Shown here piece by piece: positions 25,061 through 33,686 of a DNA stretch of 64,000 nucleotides. The number at the start of each line of letters is the position of its first letter. The stretch's first letter is position 1. The notes beneath the pieces were generated by a model. It was not told the DNA's origin. It searched no databases and saw only the letters and a program-made list of their open reading frames with translations. Position numbers and translations under genes: made by a program. Source of the stretch: Gammaproteobacteria bacterium (lineage in GTDB: Bacteria; Pseudomonadota; Gammaproteobacteria; Steroidobacterales; JABDKV01); the NCBI GenBank assembly GCA_013003425.1, contig JABDJB010000078.1, positions 1-64,000 of the forward strand. Direction: 5' to 3'.

Positions 25061-25722
25061 GCGCGGACGACGCGATAAAACGGCACATCCAGCTCATCGT
25101 GCAGCTGGCGTTCGAAGCCCACCTCTTCGAGGTGCGATAAGGCGTCGTATGCCTGTTGTGTCAGCAGCGTTTCGCCGCCACGGGCGATATCTTCACCCAG
25201 CTTGGCCGCCAGGTTCATTTCTATACCCTGCGCCAGGTTTGGACCGATGGCATAGACCTGGCCAAAGCCGATGCCGATGCAGCACTCTGTCGGTACCGGA
25301 TATTGACCGTTCTTGTTAAACGCGGCGACCCGCTCGTGAATCTCCATTGCCGCGTCAAAAGCCTGGTGAGCATTATCAAATAACGCAACCAGATCGTCAG
25401 CGAATGCCCGCACGAGTCCGGCGCCGTTATCTTCGAGGACTGGTATGGCGATTTTCTGGATGTCGAAAATTCGCAGCAGCGTGTCGATCTGGCCCTCGTT
25501 GAGCGTGCCGATGGTAAACCCCGTCATATCGAGGTCCAGTATTGCCCGGGTTCGCAGGTATTTCTTGCGAAACTTGTCCTTACTCATCTCGCCGTTTTGC
25601 AGCGCAATAAAGTCGACGTAGACCTCTTCCGCCCAGCCTCGCGTGCTGGCCAGCCGGGTCGGGTTACTCGCGAGCTCGGGCTCGCTTGTTACGGGACGAA
25701 TGTCAGGTAGCCGTTTTTTCAT
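25057..25722 (-). CDS. Class III nucleotide cyclase-like domain protein
   Basis: A 221-residue soluble protein. Residues about 60-215 align with the class III adenylate/guanylate cyclase fold: LDMTGFTIG carries the first metal aspartate, RAFADDLVALF the second, CCIGIGFGQVYAIG the central strand, and EMNLAAKLGEDIARGGETLL the dimer-side segment. In active cyclases the last segment is N-x-x-x-R; here the arginine is replaced by lysine, and the glycine before the second aspartate is alanine. Activity is therefore doubtful. No sensor domain is attached, but a short basic N-terminus (about 50 residues) is present. It converges with speB. Confidence 0.75.
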   Translation of the reverse strand: MKKRLPDIRPVTSEPELASNPTRLASTRGWAEEVYVDFIALQNGEMSKDKFRKKYLRTRAILDLDMTGFTIGTLNEGQIDTLLRIFDIQKIAIPVLEDNGAGLVRAFADDLVALFDNAHQAFDAAMEIHERVAAFNKNGQYPVPTECCIGIGFGQVYAIGPNLAQGIEMNLAAKLGEDIARGGETLLTQQAYDALSHLEEVGFERQLHDELDVPFYRVVRA

Positions 25723-25823
25723 ACCGCAAGCCTAGCAGCTGGGCGCGATCGTGCCAGTTACGATTCAAACCAGGCCGCTGCCGCTGTAGACTGCGTCTTT
25801 TCGACCAGCCGTTGGGGATGATG

Positions 25824-26702
25824 ATGAACAGAGTCGGCTTACTCGTTAGCGCAGCTTTAGTGTTGAGTGCCTGCAGCGAAACCCCGGTAAAGCCGGAAAC
25901 TGCCGGACAATCAGCTCCTGCTGCAGTGCAACTGGAGTCGGCGCTGGAGCGCCAGTCCGCCGGGACCCGGGGTCGTTACGATCACCGTCATCCACGCAAG
26001 ACTCTCGAATTTTTTGGAATCCGCCCGGGCATGACCGTGCTGGAGGCCTTACCGGGCGGCGGCTGGTACAGCAAGATTCTGGTCGACTACCTCGGCCCGG
26101 ACGGCAATCTGATCGGCGCAGACTACCCAATGGCAATGTGGCCGATGTTCGGTTTTTTCCCCGAAGAATTTATCGAAGAGAAAAAATCCTGGGTGACCGA
26201 CTGGACCGCGACGGCAAATGCCTGGCGCGGTGATTCCGGGGCGCCGGTTGCGGCTTTTGTTTTTGGTTCCATGCCGGATAAATTCGCCGGCACTGCCGAT
26301 GTCGTGTTGTTTATCCGTGCGTTGCACAACCTGCATCGTTTCGAAGGCCAGGGCGGATTTTTCACCACGGCCCTGGCCGATGCCCATCGCGCGCTGAAAC
26401 CGGGCGGTATCCTGGGTGTGGTGCAACACCAGGCGCCTGAAACGATGCCGGATGAACGGGCCGACGGCTCGGCTGGCTACCTCAAAAAGAGCCAGCTTAT
26501 TCGAAAGATCGAGCAGGCCGGTTTCAATTTCGTTGCGGCCTCGGCAATTAACAACAACCCCAAGGATCAGCCTGGTGCTGACGATGTAGTGTGGCGGCTG
26601 CCGCCCTCGCTGGTGACCAGTCGCGAAGATCCGGAGTTGCGCGAGGAAATGCAGGCTATAGGCGAGTCGAATCGCATGACGCTGAAATTCCGCAAGCGCT
26701 GA
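25824..26702 (+). CDS. Predicted SAM methyltransferase-fold protein with lipoprotein signal
   Basis: About 292 residues. Three ATG codons lie in a row (25818, 25821, 25824); the third is six bases after GGGG. The N-terminus NRVGLLVSAALVLSAC is a lipoprotein signal (Cys about 17), so the product should be exported and lipid-anchored. The body has a class I methyltransferase-like Rossmann core: GMTVLEALPGGGWYSKILVD (motif I-like), LIGADYP, VLFIRALHNLHRF and ALKPGGILGVVQHQ. It resembles the predicted methyltransferase group COG4798. SAM is not known to be available outside the cytoplasm, so an enzyme role there is uncertain. Confidence 0.8.
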   Translation: MNRVGLLVSAALVLSACSETPVKPETAGQSAPAAVQLESALERQSAGTRGRYDHRHPRKTLEFFGIRPGMTVLEALPGGGWYSKILVDYLGPDGNLIGADYPMAMWPMFGFFPEEFIEEKKSWVTDWTATANAWRGDSGAPVAAFVFGSMPDKFAGTADVVLFIRALHNLHRFEGQGGFFTTALADAHRALKPGGILGVVQHQAPETMPDERADGSAGYLKKSQLIRKIEQAGFNFVAASAINNNPKDQPGADDVVWRLPPSLVTSREDPELREEMQAIGESNRMTLKFRKR

Positions 26703-27488
26703 CTACCACCGATTGCGTAATTCGCGCAGCGCCAGGAACACGTCGCGCCTTGAGGGCTGTGACGGCAGTTGCCGGTTTGTCTCACGCAGTCGCTCTATGA
26801 CCTGTGGATTTTCCAGACGAAAGAACACATTGATGTCTTTTTCAGTTGCCAGGTCTGTTACAAGCGCCTCTGCCGGGTCCTGACCGCTAACCTGTTCCAG
26901 CAGCTTAGCCGCCACCGCGTTGCCGGGCTCGCGGTCAAGCGCAAAGCCCAGATTATGGGCAATGTAATCGTGACCGGGATAAACCTGTGTCTCCGCGGGT
27001 AGCGTTGCCAGCTGCTGCTCGAACGTGCCGAACAACTCATCGGGGTGACCGCCGTTGTGGCAATTACCCGCACCGGCGTTGAACAGCGTATCGCCACTGA
27101 ACAGTGCTGGCTGCTCCGCGTGCGCCAGCAGGCAAACATGGCTCATCGTGTGACCCGGTGTGTCCAGCACCTGCAGCTCGGCCGAATGACCCACGCGTAT
27201 TACATCGCCCGCCTTCAAAGCCTGGTCAACATTGGCGATGCGCGCGGCGTGATGCGCCAGCAGCTTCGCGCCGGTCGCTTGCAGCATTGCCCGGTTGCCA
27301 CCAGTATGATCACCGTGCTCGTGGGTGTTAACTACCCGGGTAATTTCCCAGCCGCGATCCCGTGCCAGAGCCAGGCACTTGCGGTGATCCAGCGGGTCGA
27401 TGGCCAGGGCTTCGCCGGTTTCATCGCAGGCAATGAGGTAGTTAAAGTTGCGGTACGCGTTCCCGGTCCAGATCTGCTCGACAATCAT
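26703..27488 (-). CDS. gloB: Hydroxyacylglutathione hydrolase (glyoxalase II)
   Basis: A 261-residue metallo-beta-lactamase-fold hydrolase. The di-metal motif THEHGDHTGG (about 55-64) is followed by the ligands in DTPGHTMSHVCLL, LFSGDTLFNAGAGNCHNGG and VYPGHDYIAHN. The C-terminal region KDINVFFRLENPQVIERL and the final basic segment match the glutathione-binding domain of GloB. It hydrolyses S-lactoylglutathione to lactate and glutathione in methylglyoxal detoxification. It follows typA by two bases on the same strand and abuts the convergent methyltransferase-like gene. Confidence 0.92.
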   Translation of the reverse strand: MIVEQIWTGNAYRNFNYLIACDETGEALAIDPLDHRKCLALARDRGWEITRVVNTHEHGDHTGGNRAMLQATGAKLLAHHAARIANVDQALKAGDVIRVGHSAELQVLDTPGHTMSHVCLLAHAEQPALFSGDTLFNAGAGNCHNGGHPDELFGTFEQQLATLPAETQVYPGHDYIAHNLGFALDREPGNAVAAKLLEQVSGQDPAEALVTDLATEKDINVFFRLENPQVIERLRETNRQLPSQPSRRDVFLALRELRNRW

Positions 27489-27490
27489 TG

Positions 27491-29314
27491 CTATGCACCG
27501 GGCTGCTGCCGCGACGCCCGTTTACGCTCGTGTTCGAGCAGGAAGCGTTTGCGCAGGCGCATGCTGGCCGGCGTTACCTCCAGCAGCTCATCGTCATCAA
27601 TGAACTCCATCGACTGCTCCAGAGTGAAACGTACGGGCGGAGATAGCTGGACGTTTTCGTCACGGCCGGAGGCACGAATATTTGTGAGCTGCTTGGCTTT
27701 CAGCGGATTGACCGTCAGGTCATTGTCACGGCTGTTTATCCCGACAATTTGCCCTTCGTATATTTCGTCGCCCGGGGCGACAAACAGGCGCCCGCGTTCC
27801 TGCAGGTTTGCCAGTGCATAGGCCAGTGCCTTGCCACGGCCTTTGGAAATCAGCACACCGGCGCTGCGCCTGGCAATGGCGCGCTCGTGCACAGGCCCGT
27901 AGTGGTCGAATACATGATGCAGCAGGCCGGTACCGGAGGTAAGCGTGCGAAACTCGGTCTGGAAGCCGATCAGCCCGCGCGCCGGAATGAGGTAATCGAG
28001 CCTCACCCTGCCCTGGCCATCCGGGACCAGGTTTTCCAGTTCACCGCCACGCTCACCCAGCGCCTCCATCACCGAGCCCTGGTGTTGTTCTTCGACGTCA
28101 ACGGTAAGAACCTCATAGGGTTCCTCACGGACACCGTTGTTGTCTCTGACAACTACGCGCGGTCGCGACACGGCCATCTCGTAGCCCTCGCGCCGCATCG
28201 TTTCTATCAGAACCGCAAGGTGCAGCTCGCCGCGGCCTGATACCGTGAATTTTTCCGGGTCATCGGTATCCTCGACCCGCAGTGCCACGTTATGCATGGC
28301 CTCGCGTGTCAGCCGTTCGCGTATCTGCCGGCTGGTAACAAAGCGCCCTTCGCGCCCGGCAAACGGCGACGTATTGGTTTCAAAAGTCATACTGATGGTG
28401 GGCTCGTCCACAGTAAGCGGCGGCAATGCCTGCACTTCCTGCGGGTCGCACAGCGTGTCGGATATCTGCGGATGCTCGATCCCGGCCACCGCGACGATGT
28501 CGCCGGCGGATGCCTCCTGCACCTCGACCCGGTCGAGGCCCGAAAAACCGAGTATCTGCGCGATCTTCTCCCGCCGAACCTGTCCGGCCAGGTCGATGAC
28601 GGATACCGGGTCATTGCGCCGAACGCTGCCACGGGCGATGCGACCAATGCCGATGGCGCCGATATAGCTCGAGTAATCAAGCACGCTGATTTGCAGCTGG
28701 AACGGACCATCGGCGTTGACCGGCGGTGGCGGGCATTGTTCGACGATGGTCTGAAAAAGAACTTCCATATCCGGGGTCATCGCGGACGGATCAAGTCCGG
28801 AGGTGCCCTGGATTGCCGAGGTATAAACGACCGGAAAATCGAGCTGTTCATCCGTACCACCCAGGCGGTCGAACAGTTCGAAAGTCTGGTCCAGCACCCA
28901 GTCCGGGCGGGCGCCATCGCGATCGACCTTGTTGATCACGACGATGGGCCGGAAGCCATGCATGAATGCTTTCTGGGTGACGAAGCGGGTCTGGGGCATT
29001 GGTCCGTCGACGGCGTCGACCAGGAGCAGGACCGTATCGACCATCGACAGCACCCGCTCCACCTCGCCACCAAAATCAGCGTGGCCGGGGGTGTCGACTA
29101 TGTTGATACGGTAATCATTCCAGCGCAGCGCGGTATTTTTCGACAGGATGGTGATACCCCGTTCGCGCTCCAGGTCGTTCGAGTCCATCACCCGTTCCTG
29201 TTGCTCACCGCGCGCAGCCAGCGTGCCGGACTGCCGCAGGAGCTGGTCAACCAGCGTCGTCTTGCCATGGTCAACATGGGCGATAATGGCGATATTTCGC
29301 AGCTTTTCGATCAT
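27491..29314 (-). CDS. typA: Ribosome-associated translational GTPase TypA/BipA
   Basis: A 607-residue translational GTPase. G1 is AHVDHGKT (12-19), G2 lies in [13 protein letters not shown]3 in [13 protein letters not shown] and G4 in [10 protein letters not shown]. The EF-G-like domains follow, with the TypA-specific [20 protein letters not shown] and a C-terminal domain ending in [15 protein letters not shown]. TypA binds ribosomes and helps 50S assembly at low temperature and under stress. It sits between the moeB-like gene (40 bases upstream) and gloB (2 bases downstream). Confidence 0.96.
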   Translation of the reverse strand: MIEKLRNIAIIAHVDHGKTTLVDQLLRQSGTLAARGEQQERVMDSNDLERERGITILSKNTALRWNDYRINIVDTPGHADFGGEVERVLSMVDTVLLLVDAVDGPMPQTRFVTQKAFMHGFRPIVVINKVDRDGARPDWVLDQTFELFDRLGGTDEQLDFPVVYTSAIQGTSGLDPSAMTPDMEVLFQTIVEQCPPPPVNADGPFQLQISVLDYSSYIGAIGIGRIARGSVRRNDPVSVIDLAGQVRREKIAQILGFSGLDRVEVQEASAGDIVAVAGIEHPQISDTLCDPQEVQALPPLTVDEPTISMTFETNTSPFAGREGRFVTSRQIRERLTREAMHNVALRVEDTDDPEKFTVSGRGELHLAVLIETMRREGYEMAVSRPRVVVRDNNGVREEPYEVLTVDVEEQHQGSVMEALGERGGELENLVPDGQGRVRLDYLIPARGLIGFQTEFRTLTSGTGLLHHVFDHYGPVHERAIARRSAGVLISKGRGKALAYALANLQERGRLFVAPGDEIYEGQIVGINSRDNDLTVNPLKAKQLTNIRASGRDENVQLSPPVRFTLEQSMEFIDDDELLEVTPASMRLRKRFLLEHERKRASRQQPGA

Positions 29315-29354
29315 AAAATTATATTTAACAGATTGTTAGAAGCGGTTTATAGAA

Positions 29355-30098
29355 TCAATCGAGATTCTGGCAGGCCGGACATGCCGGGTCGGCCGGCAAG
29401 CTTACGCTGCGGCCGGTTGCATGCAAAGCATCAATGACAAGTAGTTTCGAATGCACCGCCGCGCCGAAACCGACGATGATCCGCATCGCTTCCAGGGCCA
29501 TGGCAGCCCCCACGGCGCCGACCAGAGCAGGCACCACCCCCTGGCCACGGCAGTCCTCGAGCTCTTCGCCCGCCTCATCGTAAAGGCAGCGATAGCACGG
29601 ACTGCGCTGCAGGTCGAAACGAAACACCGCTAGCTGTGCCTCGAATCGAATTGCCGCGCCTGAAACCAGCGGTGTACCCGTCTCCAGACTGGCCTGGTTG
29701 ACCGCAAAGCGCGTCGCGAAATTGTCACTACAGTCCAGCACTACATCGCAGTCAGCCGCTGCCGCGCGAAGTTGCCCCGCATCAAGCCGCTTTGTAATTG
29801 CTTCCACTGTGCAATCCGGATTTGTTTCTGTCAGGCGAGCTGCCGCGACCTTTGCCTTGTTTTTGCCGATATCCGCTGTGGCGTAAAGCGGTTGCCGTGC
29901 CAGGTTGGATTCATCGACGCTATCGAAATCATTCAGAACGAGTCGGCCTGTACCCGCAGCCGCCAGGTAGGTGGCCGCCGGCACACCAAGACCGCCGACG
30001 CCGACAAGCAACACCCGGGCCTCGCCCAGCCGCTGCTGCCCGTCGCTCCCCCAGCCGGGCAGCGTGATGCTGCGGCTGTACCGCAAACTGGTGTTCAT
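29355..30098 (-). CDS. moeB: ThiF/MoeB-type E1-like adenylyltransferase
   Basis: A 247-residue E1-like enzyme. The nucleotide-binding glycine motif is VLLVGVGGLGVPAATYLAAA (about 29-48), followed by LVLNDFDSVDESNLARQPLY and VLDCSDNFATRFAVN. Two CxxC pairs (CYRC and CPAC near the C-terminus) should bind structural zinc. Such enzymes adenylate the C-terminus of MoaD or ThiS. No moaD, thiS or moaE is nearby, so MoeB and ThiF cannot be told apart. It sits between the receiver gene and typA in a leftward series. Confidence 0.85.
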   Translation of the reverse strand: MNTSLRYSRSITLPGWGSDGQQRLGEARVLLVGVGGLGVPAATYLAAAGTGRLVLNDFDSVDESNLARQPLYATADIGKNKAKVAAARLTETNPDCTVEAITKRLDAGQLRAAAADCDVVLDCSDNFATRFAVNQASLETGTPLVSGAAIRFEAQLAVFRFDLQRSPCYRCLYDEAGEELEDCRGQGVVPALVGAVGAAMALEAMRIIVGFGAAVHSKLLVIDALHATGRSVSLPADPACPACQNLD

Positions 30099-30117
30099 GA
30101 ATGGAGTTTAAACCAGT

Positions 30118-30519
30118 CTAGCTGCGGCGCTGCAGATGGCTGTCAACAAGCTGGATCAGCTGTTGAGCGCGGAAGGGTTTTGGCAGGAAGCCGGACACTT
30201 TGATCTGCTCCAGCTGCGGCGACAGGTCTTCGGTACTCATCAGCACCACCGGCGCACCTGGCGCACACGCACGCATGGCCTGTGCTGCGCGGATGCCATC
30301 GAGTTCGGGCATGTGGTAGTCCATGAGAATCAGGTCAAATTGACCGGGGGCGCGGCGCACCTCGTCCAGGCCAAGCTGGCCGTTGCCCGCCTCCGTCACC
30401 CTGACACCACGGGCACTCAGCGTTGCCCGCACCAGAGTTCGGACCGCTGCGTCGTCGTCAACTACCAGTACATTGTCAGGCTGCTGCTGGTCCACAATAT
30501 TATCCGCTGAACGTGTCAC
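30118..30519 (-). CDS. CheY-like single-domain response regulator
   Basis: A 133-residue receiver with no output domain. The acidic pocket DDD (21-23), phospho-acceptor Asp67 in LILMDYHMPELDG, switch residue in VVLMSTEDLS and the conserved lysine in GFLPKPF are all present, so it should be phosphorylated. No kinase is adjacent. Its start overlaps the end of the ypfJ-type gene by 20 bases, and the moeB-like gene follows by 19 bases. The output partner is unknown; signalling through protein contact is usual for this class. Confidence 0.88.
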   Translation of the reverse strand: MTRSADNIVDQQQPDNVLVVDDDAAVRTLVRATLSARGVRVTEAGNGQLGLDEVRRAPGQFDLILMDYHMPELDGIRAAQAMRACAPGAPVVLMSTEDLSPQLEQIKVSGFLPKPFRAQQLIQLVDSHLQRRS

Positions 30520-31345
30520 AGGCGTTCACGCTGCCGCTCTCCAGACCGGCGTAAAACCACTGGGCGCGCTGCTCGGAAGAGCCATGCGTGAAGGACTCCG
30601 GATGCACCCGGCGTCCGGCCGATTGTTGCAGACGATCGTCACCGACAGATGCCGCGGCGGCCAGCCCCTCTTCAACATCGCCCTCTTCGAGGACCTGCCG
30701 GTCGCGATGCGCGTGATGCGCCCACACGCCGGCGTAGCAATCAGCCTGCAGTTCCATCATGACCTGCAACGCATTCTGGTCGCGTTTACTGGACCGCTGT
30801 TGCGCCTGGCGAACTTCCGTAGCGGTTCCCACCAGGTTCTGAATGTGATGCCCGACCTCATGCGCAATAACGTAAGCAAAAGCGAAATCACCTGGTGCGC
30901 CGAGCCGTTTCAGCTCGTTGAGAAAACTCAGGTCAATGTAAACCTTGTAATCGCCCGGACAGTAGAACGGCCCGGCTGCCGCCTGCCCCAGACCACAGGC
31001 ATCGGTGCGTGTCGCACCGGAATAAAGCACCAGCTGTGGCGGGCTGTAGCGTGAGCCCGCCCCTTCGAAGATCTTGTTCCACACGTCTTCCGTATCGGCC
31101 AGCACCACGGATACAAAATCGGCCGCTTCATCGCTCGCGGCCGTCTGGCGCTGGTCCGGCACCTGGGATGTCGTCCCACCCAGACCGCCAAGTTGCTCCA
31201 GTATCGTCGCCGGGTTCTGGCCCAGGAAGACCGCTGCCAACAGCGCGATGACGACTGCCCCACCACCGATGCCGCCGGCACGGCGCATCTGCTGGCCACG
31301 GCGGTCATCGATATTCTGACTACGGCGCCCTTTTTTCCAGCGCAT
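30500..31345 (-). CDS. ypfJ: YpfJ-family neutral zinc metallopeptidase
   Basis: A 281-residue membrane-anchored protein. The N-terminus is basic, followed by one hydrophobic helix (about 27-42), then a periplasmic domain with the zinc motif AHEVGHHIQNLVG (H162, E163, H166). The DACGLGQAAAGPFYCPGDYK stretch has the paired cysteines usual for YpfJ, and the C-terminus RVHPESFTHGSSEQRAQWFY is family-typical. Substrates are not known. GAGGGGG precedes the ATG. It is the first gene of a leftward run with the receiver, moeB-like, typA and gloB genes. Confidence 0.9.
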   Translation of the reverse strand: MRWKKGRRSQNIDDRRGQQMRRAGGIGGGAVVIALLAAVFLGQNPATILEQLGGLGGTTSQVPDQRQTAASDEAADFVSVVLADTEDVWNKIFEGAGSRYSPPQLVLYSGATRTDACGLGQAAAGPFYCPGDYKVYIDLSFLNELKRLGAPGDFAFAYVIAHEVGHHIQNLVGTATEVRQAQQRSSKRDQNALQVMMELQADCYAGVWAHHAHRDRQVLEEGDVEEGLAAAASVGDDRLQQSAGRRVHPESFTHGSSEQRAQWFYAGLESGSVNACDTFSG

Positions 31346-31380
31346 TTATACCCCCTCGAAGCGAAGAGAAAGACTACAAC

Positions 31381-31395
31381 GAGCCGGGCCGGCTC
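31381..31395. promoter_or_regulatory. Perfect 15-base palindrome upstream of the ypfJ-type gene
   Basis: GAGCCGG-G-CCGGCTC lies 35 bases before the ypfJ-type ATG, in a 210-base divergent gap. It has the size and symmetry of a repressor operator. No matching regulator was identified. Confidence 0.4.
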
Positions 31396-31555
31396 CTCAC
31401 GTCTGCAGCCACAATGAATCAAATTTTCACACTTGCAGCCCTATTTGGGCCACCGGGTATCACCCCTGTACCCCGGGCGCTGCCGGGGGCCTTTGCAGGC
31501 GGCCTCCACAGGGCTGGTTGCGCTGGCGGGCGAGGTCTGGTCTAGTCAGCCGTCC

Positions 31556-32311
31556 ATGCGATTGCTGCTATACAACATCCGTTATGCGACCGGGTATGGC
31601 CCCGCTTTCCACCTGCCGGTGCCGGGTGCAGGTTATCTCCGGCCAAACCGGAAAAATCTCGAGCGAATCACCCGGTTTATCCAGTCGCAGGATGCCGACG
31701 TAGTCGGCCTGATTGAAGTCGATACCGGATCGCTGCGTTCAGGTATCAACCAGGCCGATGCAATAGCGGTAGCCATCGGCCACTATTCAACCTACCAGTG
31801 CAAGTATGGCGAAGATTCCCTCGGAAATCGTGTGCCGATACTGCGCAAACAAGGCAACGCCTTCCTCGCCGCGCCGCGCGTCCACGGTGAACGCTTTCAT
31901 TACTTCGACACGGGCATCAAGCGGCTGATCATTGAACTGGAACTGGAGGACGTCGCAATATTCCTGGTGCACCTGTCACTCAAATACCGCCACCGGCAAT
32001 ACCAGCTGCGTCATCTGCACGACCTGGTCAAAGCGAGCGAGAAACCGGTGGTTGTCGCCGGTGATTTCAATACATTCTGGGGTGAGCACGAAATCTACCT
32101 GTTCATGCAGGCGACGGGCTTGTCCAGCGCCAATGAACAGGGGTTGCCCTCCTATCCAAGTCGCCAGCCGCGCAAGGAACTCGATTTCGTGCTCTATGGC
32201 GCCGGCATCAATCTGACCGGTTTTCACATCCCGCTGGTGGATTATTCCGACCACCTGCCGCTGGTGGTTGATTTCGAGGTGGAAAAAGACGAGCCGGAGG
32301 CGCCAGCATAG
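31556..32311 (+). CDS. Endonuclease/exonuclease/phosphatase (EEP) superfamily hydrolase
   Basis: About 251 residues from the ATG at 31556, which opens the fold with RLLLYNIRYATGYG; upstream in-frame sequence has no family similarity. The metal-binding and catalytic motifs are DADVVGLIEVDTGS, KPVVVAGDFNTFWGE and YSDHLPLVVDFEV (His-Asp). There is no signal peptide. EEP enzymes cut phosphodiester bonds in DNA, RNA, phosphoinositides or sphingomyelin, and the sequence does not tell which. It stands alone between ypfJ and fadI. Confidence 0.82.
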   Translation: MRLLLYNIRYATGYGPAFHLPVPGAGYLRPNRKNLERITRFIQSQDADVVGLIEVDTGSLRSGINQADAIAVAIGHYSTYQCKYGEDSLGNRVPILRKQGNAFLAAPRVHGERFHYFDTGIKRLIIELELEDVAIFLVHLSLKYRHRQYQLRHLHDLVKASEKPVVVAGDFNTFWGEHEIYLFMQATGLSSANEQGLPSYPSRQPRKELDFVLYGAGINLTGFHIPLVDYSDHLPLVVDFEVEKDEPEAPA

Positions 32312-32358
32312 GCTTTGCCTCGTGTATCATTTCGCGTTCCCGGGGATTTATGTGAGCG

Positions 32359-32375
32359 GCGGCCGGCGCGGCCGC
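32359..32375. repeat. GC-rich 7-bp inverted repeat in the fadI leader
   Basis: GCGGCCG-GCG-CGGCCGC lies 23 bases before the fadI-like ATG. It has no T-run and so is not a terminator. It could be an operator or an mRNA hairpin next to the ribosome site. Confidence 0.45.
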
Positions 32376-32397
32376 GGCGGAGAATAATCGAGTAACT

Positions 32398-33684
32398 ATG
32401 ATGGAAAGCCCACCAGTATATTTTGTTGACGGCGCCCGTACGCCGTTTCTTAAAGCACGCGGCAAGCCCAATGCTTTCAGCGCCTCGGACCTGGCGACAC
32501 ACACCAGCCGGGCGCTGCTGACGCGACACCTCGACAATGCAGAGGACATTGACGAGGTGGTTCTTGGTTGCGCAATGCCCGGCGTTGACGAGGCCAACAT
32601 TGGCCGAATCGTGGCGCTGCGATCTGGTTGCGGTCACCGCACGCCGGGTTGGACGGTAATGCGCAACTGTGCATCGGCGATGCAGGCGCTTGACTCGGCT
32701 GCCAAGGACATCATCACCGGCCGCGCCCGGCTGGCACTGGCTGGCGGCACGGAGGCCATGAGCCGTGCGCCTATACTGTTCAATGATGACATGGTGGATT
32801 GGCTCGCCGACCTGAACGCGGCCCGCACCACCTCGGCCAAGCTGAAAACGGCTACCGCGCTGCGGCCGAAAAATTTCAAACCCGTGATCGGGCTGCTGCA
32901 TGGTCTGACCGATCCACTGGTCGAACTGAACATGGGCCAGACCTGCGAAATTATTTCCCATCGCTTCGGGATTACCCGTGAACAAATGGACGAGTACTCT
33001 GCGCGCAGCCACAATCGACTTGCAGCCGCCTACGATGATGGCCAGATGGATGAAGTCGAGCCATTGTATTCCGCGGCGGGCAAGGTGCTTGGCGAGGACG
33101 ACGGTTTGCGACGCGACAGCACTGTGGAGAAGCTGGCAAAACTGAAACCGTTTTTTGACCGCAAAGTGGGTCTGGTAACGGCAGCAAACAGTTCGCAGAT
33201 CACCGACGGTGCAGCGATGATGCTGATGGCTAATGACGCCGGCATTGCCGACTTTGATCTGCCCGTTATGGGTCGCCTGGTCGATGTGCACTGGGCCGCG
33301 CTGGATCCGGCGCAAATGGGACTCGGGCCGGTGCATGCGGCGACTCCTATTTTGCAGCGCCACGGACTTGGCCTGAACGATATCGATATCTGGGAAATTA
33401 ACGAGGCGTTTGCCGGACAGGTGTTGTCGTGCCTGGCGGCATGGCAGGACGAAGACTATTGCCGTAACGAACTGGGCCTTGACGGCGCATTGGGCGAACT
33501 CGATATGGATCGTCTCAATGTTGATGGCGGTGCCATCAGTATTGGCCATCCTGTTGGCGCCAGCGGTGCGCGCATCGTGCTGCATGCGTTAAAAGCACTG
33601 GAGCGCAGCGGCGGGAAGCGCGCAATTGCTACGTTGTGCATTGGCGGCGGCCAGGGCGGCGCAATGCTGCTCGAGAGGGAATGA
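32398..33684 (+). CDS. fadI: Acetyl-CoA acyltransferase (FadI-type thiolase)
   Basis: A 428-residue thiolase. Catalytic Cys91 lies in VMRNCASAMQALDSAA, the histidine in SIGHPVGASGARIVLHALKA and the second cysteine in ATLCIGGGQGGAM. The DGARTPFLKARG opening is normal. Thiolase first and multifunctional subunit second is the fadIJ order, not fadBA. The length is close to that of FadI (436). Thiolysis of 3-ketoacyl-CoA yields acetyl-CoA in beta-oxidation. The stop overlaps potential starts of the next gene. Confidence 0.9.
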   Translation: MMESPPVYFVDGARTPFLKARGKPNAFSASDLATHTSRALLTRHLDNAEDIDEVVLGCAMPGVDEANIGRIVALRSGCGHRTPGWTVMRNCASAMQALDSAAKDIITGRARLALAGGTEAMSRAPILFNDDMVDWLADLNAARTTSAKLKTATALRPKNFKPVIGLLHGLTDPLVELNMGQTCEIISHRFGITREQMDEYSARSHNRLAAAYDDGQMDEVEPLYSAAGKVLGEDDGLRRDSTVEKLAKLKPFFDRKVGLVTAANSSQITDGAAMMLMANDAGIADFDLPVMGRLVDVHWAALDPAQMGLGPVHAATPILQRHGLGLNDIDIWEINEAFAGQVLSCLAAWQDEDYCRNELGLDGALGELDMDRLNVDGGAISIGHPVGASGARIVLHALKALERSGGKRAIATLCIGGGQGGAMLLERE

Positions 33685-33686
33685 AC

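Noticed and set aside
28292-29437. Open frame antisense to typA
   Set aside because: The typA G-motifs on the other strand are complete, and the antisense protein has no family features.
32242-33585. Long open frame antisense to fadI
   Set aside because: It mirrors a strong thiolase gene in a GC-rich genome and has no recognisable motif.
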